A DNA stretch of 64,000 nucleotides from Chryseobacterium sp. ISL-80. Its GTDB lineage: Bacteria; Bacillota; Bacilli; Bacillales; Cytobacillaceae. Of the stretch, positions 16,130 through 26,154 are shown piece by piece. Every line of letters begins with the position of its first letter. Positions within the stretch are counted from its first letter, which is position 1. The translations under genes were made by a program, and so were the position numbers. The notes under the pieces were generated by a model. It was not told the origin of the DNA and did no database searches. It was given only the letters and a program-made list of their open reading frames with translations. The DNA is taken from contig JAGGQZ010000008.1 of the NCBI GenBank assembly GCA_018613055.1, positions 62,001 through 126,000 of the forward strand, in the 5' to 3' direction.

Positions 16130-19063
16130 TTAATTTTTTGTGATACTTACATTGTCGAGATAGACATTCGTTGCTGCATTGCCGTCTAAAATATTGCCAA
16201 GTTCGAATACGATTTTGCCATCAGCATAAGTTTCTTCAGTCATGACAAAGGTAAAGCTGTACGTTTGTATCTCAGAAGTTAAATCTACTGTTTGCAAAGG
16301 TGCATAGTTAATAAACCATGGTTCAAAGCTTAATTCCTTACCAATATTGACATTCATTTTCCTTGGCACATCCGCTCTTGCATCAAAAGTTACTGTATAG
16401 CTGCTGCCATTTTCAAAAAGCAGGTCCTTTTGAAAAACCTGAGGGGAATACGTTGCACCGCCAACCTGGGAAATCGCGACCTTCAGTTCTTCGTTTTCAA
16501 CATTCATTGTACCTTCAGCATAACCGCTCCACTGATCGCCCCACCATGAGGACCAGCCATCTGTTCCATCGGAAAATGTTCCATTATCAATTCCAGGCGT
16601 TGACACAGGCTCGGGCTCCTGCTGAGTTGGTGCATCCTTTACTTTCAGGACCACGTTATCAATGAAGACATCATGGCTGCCTATTGCTGATGAACCGTTT
16701 TTACCAAGAAGCATTTTGAACGACGCAATGTCATCAACAGGCATCTTGAATTCATATGTGTATTGCTCCATTTGATCAATCAGTGGGATCGACTTACTCA
16801 AGAACCTGGTATATTCAGCATTCTCGATCGTTACCTCTGCCTGTCTCGCTTTTGTAGAACGGGCCTCGAAGGATAATTCATATACCACTTCCTTGGCAAG
16901 GTTTAAATTCGGCTGTATCAGCTGGACACTCCATGTTTCATTTCCTTCATTGCCAATTGCCACTTTAGCCTCTCCATTGTCTGGAATGATCTGGGCACTG
17001 GCATCAAAATGAACATAATTTTCCCATGATGATAAACCGTCTGTGAAATCCCCATTTTTCAATGGATATAAGTCGATATCTCCATAGTCCGGGATGTTTG
17101 AGGTCTTCAGCAGGACTACATCATCCAAATAGACATCGCCATCGCCGCCGCCAAAACTAAAGACAAGTTTAGCTTCTGAATCAGAAATATTCTCTGGCAT
17201 TGTAAATTCAAAGGTTTTCTCTTCCATATTGGAAGTGAGCTCAATCGTTTTAATTCCTGAGTAATCACTGCCGTCCTTGCCTAAAAGGCTGGCCTGAATC
17301 GTTCTTTGTTCGTCTGCCCTTGCTTTCAAGGTGATCTTATAATCATTTCCCTTAACCAGATAAATCCCTTTTTGGTCAAGCTGGACGGCCTCAGGATAGC
17401 TGCCTCCATTATCAATTGCCACATGAAGTTCACGAGTATTTTCTGAAACAGATGCTGTAGCTGCTGCTTCACCGACTAAGAAATTCCAGAAAGTCAGCCG
17501 ATCCATGCCGCCCTGGTCGAATGTTCCATTATAAACATGGTTCCCATTCGGGAGCGGCTGTTTAGTCGCATCTTCATCTACAGGAGTCCCGGTGATATCC
17601 TCAACCCTTACATTGCCAATCCAAACCGGATTCGGTCCGTTTCCGCCAAGATTGAATTCAAGTCTTGACGCGATATCCGTTTCATTCAGCATATCAAAAG
17701 TGAATTCATAGTTTTTCAGTTCATCAGAAAGCTGGAAGGATTCCTCATTCGAATACTTCACCCAGCCTCGTTTCTCGCCGGCACCCGCTTTGACCATGAT
17801 CTTTCTGGCTGCTGTCGACTTTGCGTCAAAGCTGACTTTGTATTTGCCTCCATTTGCAAGCGAGATGTTCTGGATCATTTGCAGCGAATAAAGCTGCGAA
17901 CCTGGATTTGTGATATTCGTTTTTGCATAATTCTTGCCTTCGATTTCCTCCAGTACAACGCTGCCGTCTCCTCCGAACTCTGGTAACTTTACAAAGTTCC
18001 AATATAGCGGATCCAGTTCTACCCCAGGCTGATCCACTACTGTAATAGGTTGTTGATAGTTTTGGTCATAAACTAAATTGCCGTCCTCTAAAGGCTGCTT
18101 CGCATCTACTGGCAGCTCAACAGGTCCGGATACCGGTTCTACAGGCTCTCGGTAATCACGTTTCTTCAAATCGTATACCCTGACGTAGTCTACTTCCATC
18201 TGGCTTGGGAATTTTGTCGTCTCGTCAACTTCTCCGTCAAACCAGCCGCCAACTGCAAGGTTCATAACTAAATAGAATTCCTGATCAAAAGGTGCAGGGT
18301 AGGAATAGTTTGTTGCGTTATCCTTTCCTTTTGAATACCATTTATTTTGAGTTTGATAGAGTTCACCATCGACATACCAGCGCAGCTCTCCTGGCTTCCA
18401 TTCGAGAGCATATGTATGCCACTTGTCAATGCCTCTGTTTTCAGGGAGTTCGAATTCCTTGCCGGTATACTTGTTATTTGGCCAGCCTTCTCCATAATGG
18501 ATTGTTCCTGACACTGTATTCGGTCTGCTTCCCCACGCCTCCATAATATCGATTTCACCTGAGGCCGCCCAGGCACCATATTTATCGTCCTCTGGGAGCA
18601 TCCAGATGGCAGGCCAGAGCCCTTTACCTGTCGGCAGTTTCGCCTTGATTTCGTATCTGCCGTATTTCTTGCTGAAAAGACCCTTTGTTTTAAGTTTGGC
18701 AGAGGTATAATCATAGGTTCCAAACTGGTCTGAAACCTGTTCTTTTTTTGCTTTAATGACAAGCTTACCATCGTCGATAAAAGCGTTTTCATCAGAATCC
18801 GTATAATATTCTTTCTCGTTGTTGCCCCAACCCGAAGTAACGCCGTTTCCATCTTCATCCACGATCCAGTTCCCGATATCATAAGTCCATTTGCTGCGGT
18901 CGATTTCCGAACCGCTGAACTCATCTGACCAGACAAGCGACCACTGTGATTTGTTCTGTTTGTTTTTCAGTTCTTCATTTCCTGGTTTATCTTTAGGGGC
19001 CGCGATACTGGCTGCAGGCAAAATCATCATGGCACTCAACAAAAGAGCCAAGGTTTTCTTCAT
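16130..19063 (-). CDS. Secreted multimodular GH16 beta-1,3-glucanase (laminarinase)
   Basis: At 977 residues this is the extracellular enzyme of the glucan locus. A signal peptide (MKKTLALLLSAMMILPAASIAA) precedes a GH16 domain (about 40-300) with GEIDIMEAWG: Glu170 nucleophile, Asp172, Glu175 acid/base. Four CBM4/9-like beta-sandwich modules follow, starting near 330, 505, 668 and 830, each opening with a form of NGxFxxGxxxW. They should bind beta-glucan and hold the enzyme on its substrate. No sortase motif or S-layer domain is seen at the C-terminus. The start has AAGGAGGAATT. It lies downstream of the enzyme operon but is separated from it by a terminator and a MITE-like element, so it probably has its own promoter. 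Confidence 0.9.
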   Translation of the reverse strand: MKKTLALLLSAMMILPAASIAAPKDKPGNEELKNKQNKSQWSLVWSDEFSGSEIDRSKWTYDIGNWIVDEDGNGVTSGWGNNEKEYYTDSDENAFIDDGKLVIKAKKEQVSDQFGTYDYTSAKLKTKGLFSKKYGRYEIKAKLPTGKGLWPAIWMLPEDDKYGAWAASGEIDIMEAWGSRPNTVSGTIHYGEGWPNNKYTGKEFELPENRGIDKWHTYALEWKPGELRWYVDGELYQTQNKWYSKGKDNATNYSYPAPFDQEFYLVMNLAVGGWFDGEVDETTKFPSQMEVDYVRVYDLKKRDYREPVEPVSGPVELPVDAKQPLEDGNLVYDQNYQQPITVVDQPGVELDPLYWNFVKLPEFGGDGSVVLEEIEGKNYAKTNITNPGSQLYSLQMIQNISLANGGKYKVSFDAKSTAARKIMVKAGAGEKRGWVKYSNEESFQLSDELKNYEFTFDMLNETDIASRLEFNLGGNGPNPVWIGNVRVEDITGTPVDEDATKQPLPNGNHVYNGTFDQGGMDRLTFWNFLVGEAAATASVSENTRELHVAIDNGGSYPEAVQLDQKGIYLVKGNDYKITLKARADEQRTIQASLLGKDGSDYSGIKTIELTSNMEEKTFEFTMPENISDSEAKLVFSFGGGDGDVYLDDVVLLKTSNIPDYGDIDLYPLKNGDFTDGLSSWENYVHFDASAQIIPDNGEAKVAIGNEGNETWSVQLIQPNLNLAKEVVYELSFEARSTKARQAEVTIENAEYTRFLSKSIPLIDQMEQYTYEFKMPVDDIASFKMLLGKNGSSAIGSHDVFIDNVVLKVKDAPTQQEPEPVSTPGIDNGTFSDGTDGWSSWWGDQWSGYAEGTMNVENEELKVAISQVGGATYSPQVFQKDLLFENGSSYTVTFDARADVPRKMNVNIGKELSFEPWFINYAPLQTVDLTSEIQTYSFTFVMTEETYADGKIVFELGNILDGNAATNVYLDNVSITKN

Positions 19064-19088
19064 GCCAATTCCTCCTTCATTATCTACT

Positions 19089-19269
19089 ATATAAGTTGAA
19101 CTATAAGGTCTACCTTTTCATTTCGCTCCAGGTGCTTCGCTTTCCGCTGTAGGCCTGGGAGCCTCCTCGGCGCAAGCGCCTGTGGGGTCTCCCACTGACC
19201 TTTTCATCCCGCAGGAGTCTTCGCACCTTCCGCTCCATTAAATCGATAATTGTTAAGTTCAACTTATAT
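19089..19269. mobile_element. MITE-like element with 14-bp inverted ends
   Basis: Perfect 14-bp inverted repeats (ATATAAGTTGAACT at 19089, its complement ending at 19269) bound 181 bp with no coding capacity. The inside carries blocks GCTTCGCTTTCCGC, GAGCCTCCTCG, GGGGTCTC and CGCAGGAGTCTTCGC in the same order as at 34417-34683. It lies directly upstream of the secreted glucanase start, so its left end may overlap that promoter. No transposase is nearby. Confidence 0.6.
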
Positions 19270-19293
19270 GCTTTAAAGACTTCTAAAATAAAA

Positions 19294-19353
19294 CCACCTC
19301 CTTTTCATGTTAATCATTAGCGTAAAGCACATTTTGTCATGACAAGGAGGTGG
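19294..19353 (-). terminator. Long hairpin terminator after the GH30 gene
   Basis: CCACCTCCTTTTCATG and CATGACAAGGAGGTGG pair at 15 of 16 positions around a 28-nt loop, and TTTTATTTT follows on the minus strand. It would end the four-gene intracellular enzyme transcript. Confidence 0.75.
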
Positions 19354-19359
19354 CAGAGC

Positions 19360-20694
19360 TTAACTTTCTATAATGAATGTTGTAATCGAATGACAAGGCA
19401 GCTCGGCTTTGGCAGTCTTGCCTCCGACCGTTAGCGAGAATATCTCATTGGTATCTGCATCATTCATGACAACCGCGACAATGGAGCCATCTTCGTTTTT
19501 AAATGATACTGCTTTTAAAGAATCATGATTTAGTTCATGCCCGATTCTGACTGCGTTGGGCTTGATGTATTTGCTAAAGTGACCAATATAATAAAAGGAG
19601 CTATTATAGTGAACCTCTCCAGTTTTGGTATCGACGATGACCGGCGCGTCGCAATAATTGCCTACATGGTTCGGCCCGCCCTGTTCGTTAAGGACGATAT
19701 TCCAGTCAATCCAGCCTTCAAGCCAGTTGTTGATGTCGCCCATGATGTTCCTGGCGTAACGTTCTCCAGTATGCCATGCGCCCAGCTGGACTCCGCCTTC
19801 AATGCAGCCTTCGGTAAAAATCAGGTGCTTGTCAGGGAAGTCTTCATGAATTTTGCTCAGGTTCTCGAACTCTTCCGATACATACCAGTGGAGACCTGTG
19901 CCCCAAATATATTTTGCAGCCTCGGAATCTGATAAAATCGTTTTTGCCCGCTCATAGGCGATATCCCGGTTGTGGTCCCAGACGATGATTTTCTTTTCTC
20001 CAAGGCCTTCCTGTTCCATTACAGGTCCCAGGTGGTTTTTAACGAAGTCACGCTCTTCTTCGGCACTATATCTGCAGGAGTCCCACACTTGAGTTGCTTC
20101 AGGTTCATTTTGAACGGTGATGCCCCAGATTGGGATTCCTTCTGATTCCATTGCCTTGATGTATTTCGTGTAATACAAAGCCCATGTATCATAGAACTCT
20201 GGCTTCAATTTTCCGCCGTGATTCATCTCATTATTTGTTTTCATCCATGCTGGAGGGCTCCATGGAGAAGAAAGAATCGTCAATCCTTCTCCCCTAGCCT
20301 TCACCGCGTCCTTGATAAGCGGCAGTACATATTTGTTTTCACGTTCAATTGAAAAGGTTTTAAGTTCTCTGTCATTCTCTTCAACATAAGTGTAATTTTC
20401 CAGGGCGAAGTCACAGCTATGGATGTGCGTCCTGCCCAGGCTGTAACCAAGACCTGTCTCCTGGTTAAAATAGCTGTCGATTACTTTTGCCCGTTCTTCC
20501 CCGGGAATTTGCGCCAGTGTATAAGCAGCTGCCTCTGTAAAAGCTCCGCCGAATCCCATGAAGGTTTGGTATTTCTTTTCTGGATCGAGCTTCATCACCA
20601 TATCTTTGCCCGGCTCATCTGTAAAAGAAAGATTGCCCTTATCCGCAAAACGCTCTCCGGTATTCTTAGCACTCTGGATCATTTTTAATTCCAT
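19360..20694 (-). CDS. GH30 family beta-glucosidase/glucanase, cytoplasmic
   Basis: This 444-residue retaining glycosidase shows the GH30 pattern: MGFGGAFTEAAAY near the N-terminus, the acid/base Glu197 in TVQNEPEAT and the nucleophile Glu295 in IFTEGCIEGG, then a C-terminal beta-domain. GH30 members include glucosylceramidases and endo-beta-1,6-glucanases; a role on beta-1,6 branches of laminarin-type glucan would fit its neighbours but is inference. There is no signal peptide, so it acts on imported oligosaccharides. It starts 18 nt after the phosphorylase stop with GAGGTG and is the last gene of the enzyme operon. Confidence 0.85.
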   Translation of the reverse strand: MELKMIQSAKNTGERFADKGNLSFTDEPGKDMVMKLDPEKKYQTFMGFGGAFTEAAAYTLAQIPGEERAKVIDSYFNQETGLGYSLGRTHIHSCDFALENYTYVEENDRELKTFSIERENKYVLPLIKDAVKARGEGLTILSSPWSPPAWMKTNNEMNHGGKLKPEFYDTWALYYTKYIKAMESEGIPIWGITVQNEPEATQVWDSCRYSAEEERDFVKNHLGPVMEQEGLGEKKIIVWDHNRDIAYERAKTILSDSEAAKYIWGTGLHWYVSEEFENLSKIHEDFPDKHLIFTEGCIEGGVQLGAWHTGERYARNIMGDINNWLEGWIDWNIVLNEQGGPNHVGNYCDAPVIVDTKTGEVHYNSSFYYIGHFSKYIKPNAVRIGHELNHDSLKAVSFKNEDGSIVAVVMNDADTNEIFSLTVGGKTAKAELPCHSITTFIIES

Positions 20695-20712
20695 GTGTCA
20701 GCACCTCATCTA

Positions 20713-23700
20713 TTAATCTAGGTAAACATCGATCCTTGATACTTTTCCGTCCCTAACAGCTTGTGCATAGGTATACTGCAGCAGCCCGCCATGAACATCA
20801 ACCTCTTCACCATTCATATGGAGTACATACTTAACGGTCTTGGCACCTTCTTCACCGAAAGTATTTCTCCTTGATGGATTGTGATAGGTTACCTGAATCT
20901 TGCCCAACATTGTAAATTGCACCTTGCCCTCTGCATCAAAAAGCCATGAAGGAAGAATCGGCTCAAGCTTCAGTGTCAACCCGTCTTCATTTACGTCAAA
21001 GAGCTTTTTCCCCATCATCATCAATTGCCAGATGCTTAAGAATTCTGCCGTTGTTCCACTCAGCCTCGCCACAAAACCTTGTCCATGGAGGCTGGAATCA
21101 GGGTTCACGCTGCTCGCGATAAAGGATGAATTCTCCAGGACGCTTCTTCCGTACACTTCTGCATCCATGAATGGCGGCATTGCATAGTTGATATCTCCAT
21201 AGAATTCTTCGTACAATCCGGACTTCAGGACACTGAGCAAATACTTGAATTCCATATGCATGAAGATGGATTCACGCTCAAGCCAGCCTGGAGTGAAAGC
21301 CCTCGCACGGCCGATATCAAAGGTTTGCTCTTCAAGGGATCCGGAAGTTTTGTACATTTTCAACTTACTGTCGTAAATCTCCGAGTTCCTTACATGCTGA
21401 TAGGTCGATCTCGCTGTTTGGTGATCAGCAGTCTTCAATGCCCTTGCAGGACCTTCAAGGAAATGCGGCAGAACAGACACTTCAAAGCTATTGACCTTGA
21501 CTAACGGCAAGCCTTTTTTATTCAGTTTTTCACTTCCGTTTTCATCGACGATTTTTTCCCAGTCAGCGGCTTCGAAAGAGAAATACGTAGGAATCAGCCC
21601 ATTGCCAAGCTCAGTAGCCTTGTCAATTCCTGCTTTTGTCTTGAGAAGCATTTGCTCTGCATAAGCAGTAAGCTTTTGTAACTCGATGTTCTTTTCCGTA
21701 CCTTCAAAACCGTTTTTCACTAACTCGCGGTACTTTTCACGGGCAGCCGCTGTTTGATTCCAGTAGCTGTAATCATCCAGCTCGCCATTTTCAAATTGAA
21801 CGAGGAATTCCACAACTGACTTAGCCAGATCGACGACTTCTGCAGGAAGAGTGATCTTCAGCTCGCCAGCCTCTCCAGAAGAGATGACAAATTCGAGCAG
21901 GCGTTTCAGCTCTAATGTCTCACTCATTGCAGAACCAAATATTCCTGGCAGGCCGTTCATGGAATCATTCCAGCCTGGCTTATTCGCTTCCATTTCCACA
22001 CCCATACCATAAGGATCCAATGTTGAGAATTTCAGCAATGCCAGTGAGAACAGTTTGCTGTAAAGATTGGATGTAAAGAACTCACCGTCAGGTCTCCTCA
22101 CCCAATTTGACTCTTTCTGATGCCCAAATTCAGTAATGGCATCGTATTGACGGACTTTGCCATTAGCGAGGACATATTTTTCAGAACGAGGATTCACAAA
22201 CACAGGGCTGTGGAAATATTTGTAGCCATCATCACCGAACAATAGCTGCGCTTTATTTTCCGGATATACCTTCAAATAGTTTTCAACCAGGTCGAGATTG
22301 TACGTCCAGTGGTCCATCCAGTACCCTTCTCCAAACTCCGCTTCAATGTTCTGGGAGCTTCTTGAAAGAACTTTTTTCAGGAAATCCGGAAGTGAAGATT
22401 CAAGCTGAATATCGCTGTCCGAAATCGTTTGTAGTAAATCGCCCGGTGTATAGGTTCCGCTCAGCTTCTTTTTAATAAATTCAGCGTCCTTCTGCAGAGG
22501 CACCAGTTCATCCAGCCATCCCCAATCAGACTGATCTTTTAGTTCAAAGCTCGCTCCTTTTACGACGAGCGGATTATAGCCGTCCGCCTGGATCAGGCTC
22601 ATGAACAGCTTGATATTGTAGTCTCCCGTCTCGGGATGGAAAAACACATCATTCCTGCGGTTCTGGTTCACATCACGGAAGTTGCCGTTCCCCTGCGAAA
22701 AGTATTCCGGCGCAAGCGAGAAAAAGTTGTAATCCCGCTCCAGATCTCCGTGCTTACGGGAAAAAACATAGTAAGTAAAGGCTGAATCATCAGTCTCCAA
22801 TTCAATTGGATAGCCGCCGCGCAGGACATTATCAAGATAGCTTTGGTTTACATAGGCATCGAATAGCGGGGATGCTGTCTTTGTTTCAACATCCTTCGTA
22901 ATCTCCGTAACAAGGCTCTGCGCTTCTTCATATTTTCTATCCATATATCCGCCAGCTCTTATGTCAGCTGCTTTTTCATTGATGATTTCAATGTCCTTCA
23001 CATGACCGACAAGCGTGTGAAATGTGACTTGTTCTCCTATTCCAAGCACTCTCCCCAGACCGGAAAATCCACAAGGTACTTTGTTGGAGGTAACTGGCTG
23101 AGCTTTTGATAACTCATGGATTGATTTGCTTTCAAACTCATCCGGGAAAGAGAATGAACTGTTTGATCCAAAGACAAGATCCGCATCAACAACTGGGGTG
23201 ATTAATTGTCCATGATCATCGAAGCTCAAGTAAAAATGACCTTTCGAAATTTCTTCAACTTCTGCAGAGTCATTCGTTGAAGAACGGACTCTGTAATACG
23301 GAATTCCGTTTTCGAGATTAAATACATCCATCCAGCTTTTCAGCGTATTCCCGACCGCTTTGTATGCTGCATCATCAATTCCATATGGGATGATCGCAGG
23401 AAGTCCATCAAGCAGCTCGAGCTCGATTGGTTTTTCAGATAGATTTTCTATTTGGACCTTTCTTGTCAGTGCGCCAAAGTTTTCATTCGGCAGCGTGAAG
23501 TACGTAATCAGCGTCTTGACACCATACTTATGGTTGATTTCTTCAATTTTCAGTTCATTTTCTTTTATATACATGTTTCTTGTACGATCTTTTTTGCTTC
23601 CATAAGACGAGAATGGTTCAAAAACGGTCTTTCCATCCAATTTGATAAAAGTGCGGAAACCATTCGTTGATACACGCTGGTATGCCTGGTTTGCCGGGAA

Positions 23701-23892
23701 AAACTCTGTGATCGCATGGTTTTTATCCTGGACACCGAAGCTGACCATCGCCTGGCCGCGGTTTACGTAAAAAGCCCACATCGGTATCCCGTATAACCCG
23801 GCCAATCCTGGCAGGAAGCTCGAAAAGGTCTTTGCCTGATCGAAGTCTTCAATAACAAAATATTGTTTTTCATCAAATCGATATTTTCCCAT
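20713..23892 (-). CDS. Large inverting beta-glucan phosphorylase-like protein (GH94/GH149/GH161 group)
   Basis: This 1059-residue protein has the layout of cellobiose-phosphorylase-related enzymes: N-terminal beta-sandwich regions, a central (alpha/alpha)6 barrel and a C-terminal beta domain. Candidate catalytic residues are Asp643 in GWNDSMNGLPG, which parallels the WNDG motif of GH94, and the conserved-looking stretch GYWMDHWTYNLD at 524-535. It is longer than GH94 cellobiose phosphorylase (about 800) and close to GH149/GH161 beta-1,3-oligoglucan phosphorylases (about 1050-1100), which suits its setting between GH1 and GH30 in a laminarin-type locus. It would release glucose 1-phosphate using phosphate. 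No signal peptide. Family choice needs a profile search. Confidence 0.72.
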   Translation of the reverse strand: MGKYRFDEKQYFVIEDFDQAKTFSSFLPGLAGLYGIPMWAFYVNRGQAMVSFGVQDKNHAITEFFPANQAYQRVSTNGFRTFIKLDGKTVFEPFSSYGSKKDRTRNMYIKENELKIEEINHKYGVKTLITYFTLPNENFGALTRKVQIENLSEKPIELELLDGLPAIIPYGIDDAAYKAVGNTLKSWMDVFNLENGIPYYRVRSSTNDSAEVEEISKGHFYLSFDDHGQLITPVVDADLVFGSNSSFSFPDEFESKSIHELSKAQPVTSNKVPCGFSGLGRVLGIGEQVTFHTLVGHVKDIEIINEKAADIRAGGYMDRKYEEAQSLVTEITKDVETKTASPLFDAYVNQSYLDNVLRGGYPIELETDDSAFTYYVFSRKHGDLERDYNFFSLAPEYFSQGNGNFRDVNQNRRNDVFFHPETGDYNIKLFMSLIQADGYNPLVVKGASFELKDQSDWGWLDELVPLQKDAEFIKKKLSGTYTPGDLLQTISDSDIQLESSLPDFLKKVLSRSSQNIEAEFGEGYWMDHWTYNLDLVENYLKVYPENKAQLLFGDDGYKYFHSPVFVNPRSEKYVLANGKVRQYDAITEFGHQKESNWVRRPDGEFFTSNLYSKLFSLALLKFSTLDPYGMGVEMEANKPGWNDSMNGLPGIFGSAMSETLELKRLLEFVISSGEAGELKITLPAEVVDLAKSVVEFLVQFENGELDDYSYWNQTAAAREKYRELVKNGFEGTEKNIELQKLTAYAEQMLLKTKAGIDKATELGNGLIPTYFSFEAADWEKIVDENGSEKLNKKGLPLVKVNSFEVSVLPHFLEGPARALKTADHQTARSTYQHVRNSEIYDSKLKMYKTSGSLEEQTFDIGRARAFTPGWLERESIFMHMEFKYLLSVLKSGLYEEFYGDINYAMPPFMDAEVYGRSVLENSSFIASSVNPDSSLHGQGFVARLSGTTAEFLSIWQLMMMGKKLFDVNEDGLTLKLEPILPSWLFDAEGKVQFTMLGKIQVTYHNPSRRNTFGEEGAKTVKYVLHMNGEEVDVHGGLLQYTYAQAVRDGKVSRIDVYLD

Positions 23893-23918
23893 TATTTCTC
23901 ACTCCAGAGGTGTTGGAT

Positions 23919-25253
23919 TTAGATTGAACGGTTCCTGATAATTTCGGCATATCGGTAACCGCTATCCTTAAGGATTCTTTCCTGGGTTTCGAAATCAACA
24001 TAAGTGATTCCAAAGCGTTTGTCGTAGCCAAATGCCCATTCAAAGTTGTCGAGCAATGACCATAAATAATATCCGGCGACATTCATGCCCTCGTCATTGA
24101 GCTCGGCAACCGCAGTGATGTGTTTTTCAACATATTCCTGCCTATCTGTATCATGAACACGGTGGTCATCTGACACTTGATCATCGAACGCCGACCCGTT
24201 TTCAGTGATATAGATTGGCAGATTCGTATACTCCTTGCGCAAGCGATGAATCAGTTCTTTAAATTCAGCCGGCGATATATCCCATCCCATACCGGTCTTC
24301 GGATAATCCGAATAGGCACTCTTGAACAGGAAGTCCGATGCAGCATTGAATTCAACCAGACTGCGATTATAATAGTTGATTCCAAAGAAATCACAATCCA
24401 CCGAAATTTTCTCCAAGTCGCCTTCCTGGATGAAGTCGAAGGAATGGACATATTTTGAGAAAAGATTCATCATATCCGCAGGGTAAGATCCTTTCAGTAC
24501 TGGATCGAGGAACCACCTGTTCGTGTAGCCATCCGCATTGTTGGCAGCCAGCTGGTCATTGGCAGAATTGCTTGCCGGATACATCGGTGACAGATTCAGC
24601 GTAATCCCAATCGGAGTTTCCGAAGCAAATTTCCCTTTCAGCAGGGAAACGACTTCCCCATGAGACAGAAGCATATGGTGGACAGCCTTCACCGCCTCTT
24701 CCATATTCGTATGTCCTGGTGCATGAACGCCCTGATGGTAGCCGAGGAAACCTGCACACCAAGGTTCATTATGGGTAATCCACATTTCCACATGTGCATC
24801 GAGTTCCTCAAAGCATTTTTCTGCATACTCCATGAACCAATTGACGGACTCTCTGTTTGTCCAGCCGCCTTTTTCATGGGCCCACAGTGGCAAATCCCAG
24901 TGGTAAAGAGTGACTGCAGGCTTTATGCCATTTTCATTCAAGAGTGTTATAAGCTTTTTATAAAAGTTCATTCCCGCTTCGTTATACTTGCCTTGCTCCG
25001 GGAAAATCCTTGGCCAGGCAATCGAGAAGCGATATGAATCCACACCAAGCGTTTTTAAAATCTCAATATCCTTTTCATATAGGTGGTAATGGTCACAGGC
25101 GATATCCCCGTTATCCATATTGAAGACCTTTCCGGGAGTGCGAGAAAACATGTCCCATATAGACGGGGTTCTGCCATCCTCCTGATAGGCCCCTTCAATT
25201 TGATAGGATGATGTTGCTGTACCAAAAATAAAATCCTTAGAAAACTTGTTCAT
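23919..25253 (-). CDS. GH1 beta-glucosidase, cytoplasmic
   Basis: This 444-residue enzyme is a full-length GH1 retaining beta-glucosidase: N-terminal signature FIFGTATSSYQIEGA, acid/base Glu163 in THNEPWC, nucleophile Glu351 in YITENGSAF and the late WSLLDNFEWAFGYDKRFG motif. It lacks a signal peptide and would release glucose from short beta-glucosides. The 6-phospho subgroup is less likely, as no PTS gene is near. The gene overlaps the upstream GH16 stop by 17 nt and has its ribosome site AGAGGGG inside that gene, so translation is coupled. The phosphorylase gene starts 26 nt later. Confidence 0.9.
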   Translation of the reverse strand: MNKFSKDFIFGTATSSYQIEGAYQEDGRTPSIWDMFSRTPGKVFNMDNGDIACDHYHLYEKDIEILKTLGVDSYRFSIAWPRIFPEQGKYNEAGMNFYKKLITLLNENGIKPAVTLYHWDLPLWAHEKGGWTNRESVNWFMEYAEKCFEELDAHVEMWITHNEPWCAGFLGYHQGVHAPGHTNMEEAVKAVHHMLLSHGEVVSLLKGKFASETPIGITLNLSPMYPASNSANDQLAANNADGYTNRWFLDPVLKGSYPADMMNLFSKYVHSFDFIQEGDLEKISVDCDFFGINYYNRSLVEFNAASDFLFKSAYSDYPKTGMGWDISPAEFKELIHRLRKEYTNLPIYITENGSAFDDQVSDDHRVHDTDRQEYVEKHITAVAELNDEGMNVAGYYLWSLLDNFEWAFGYDKRFGITYVDFETQERILKDSGYRYAEIIRNRSI

Positions 25254-26070
25254 CTTCTGTTCCCCTCTGCTGTATTTTTTTGTATACTTTGATGTAATCT
25301 ACTTTCATCTGCTGTGGGAATTGTGTCGTTTCATCAGGATATCCAGGCCATTTCCCCCCAACAGCAAGGTTCAGCTGCAAGTAAAAATCGCGGTCGAACG
25401 GTGCAAAACCAGCTTGTTTTTCTGATGATTCCAGAGATTGGCTGAACCATTCAGTCTGTTTTGCATACAGGACATCATCCACATACCATCTGAATTCACC
25501 AGGTTCCCAATCAAGGGTGAAAACATGGAAATCGTCTGAGAATTTCTTACCGTCAGGAAGCGTATAGTTTTCTCCCGTATATGTGTGAGGCATTCCGTAA
25601 TGAAGCGTTCCATAAACCGTGCCGGGCTGATGTCCAATCAGCTCCATAATGTCGATTTCCCCGCAGGCAGGCCATCCTTTGTAGAGTTCCATATCTTCTG
25701 GCATCATCCAGATTGCCGGCCAGATCCCCTGGCCTTCAGGCAGCTTCGCCCGAATCGAAAATCTTCCGTATGTCCAGGCTGCTTTGCCTCTGGTCGTCAA
25801 TTTAGCGGATGTATAATCCATCCCTTTATACTTCTCATTCCTGGCTTCGATGACCAGCATGCCATTTTCAATCCGCGCGTTTTCTTTCCGTCTTGTATAG
25901 AACTGGGATTCCTCATTGCCAAACCCCGTCCCCGCCTCAACAAAATTCCACTTGCTTTCATCTATATCAGGTAGGTCAAAGTTCTCTTCCCACACCAGGC
26001 TCGACTCTGCTTCAGTTTTTGAAAGCGTCATCATTTCTTTGTTTAATTTCCCCTGATCTTTTTGCTCCAC
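25237..26070 (-). CDS. GH16 beta-1,3-glucanase without signal peptide
   Basis: A 277-residue single-domain GH16 enzyme with GEIDIMELIG: Glu138 nucleophile, Asp140, Glu143 acid/base. The order of motifs (FGNEESQFYTRRKENA, YTSAKLTTRGK, WPAIWMMPED) is that of laminarinases and closely resembles the catalytic domain of the secreted enzyme at 16130-19063. There is no hydrophobic N-terminus, so it should stay in the cytoplasm, which is unusual for GH16 and implies import of fairly long oligosaccharides. It is the first gene of the enzyme operon, downstream of a candidate promoter at 26155-26184. Confidence 0.87.
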   Translation of the reverse strand: MEQKDQGKLNKEMMTLSKTEAESSLVWEENFDLPDIDESKWNFVEAGTGFGNEESQFYTRRKENARIENGMLVIEARNEKYKGMDYTSAKLTTRGKAAWTYGRFSIRAKLPEGQGIWPAIWMMPEDMELYKGWPACGEIDIMELIGHQPGTVYGTLHYGMPHTYTGENYTLPDGKKFSDDFHVFTLDWEPGEFRWYVDDVLYAKQTEWFSQSLESSEKQAGFAPFDRDFYLQLNLAVGGKWPGYPDETTQFPQQMKVDYIKVYKKIQQRGTEDEQVF

Positions 26071-26154
26071 CTAAACTTCCCCTTTCAAAAAAACGGATTG
26101 CTTCGAACAAAATATATCTCAATTCCTATTCTACCTTTGCCAGCACAGCATCTT

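Noticed and set aside
18268-18936. 222-codon frame inside the secreted glucanase gene
   Set aside because: Same-strand shadow of the GH16 catalytic domain in another frame, without start signals.
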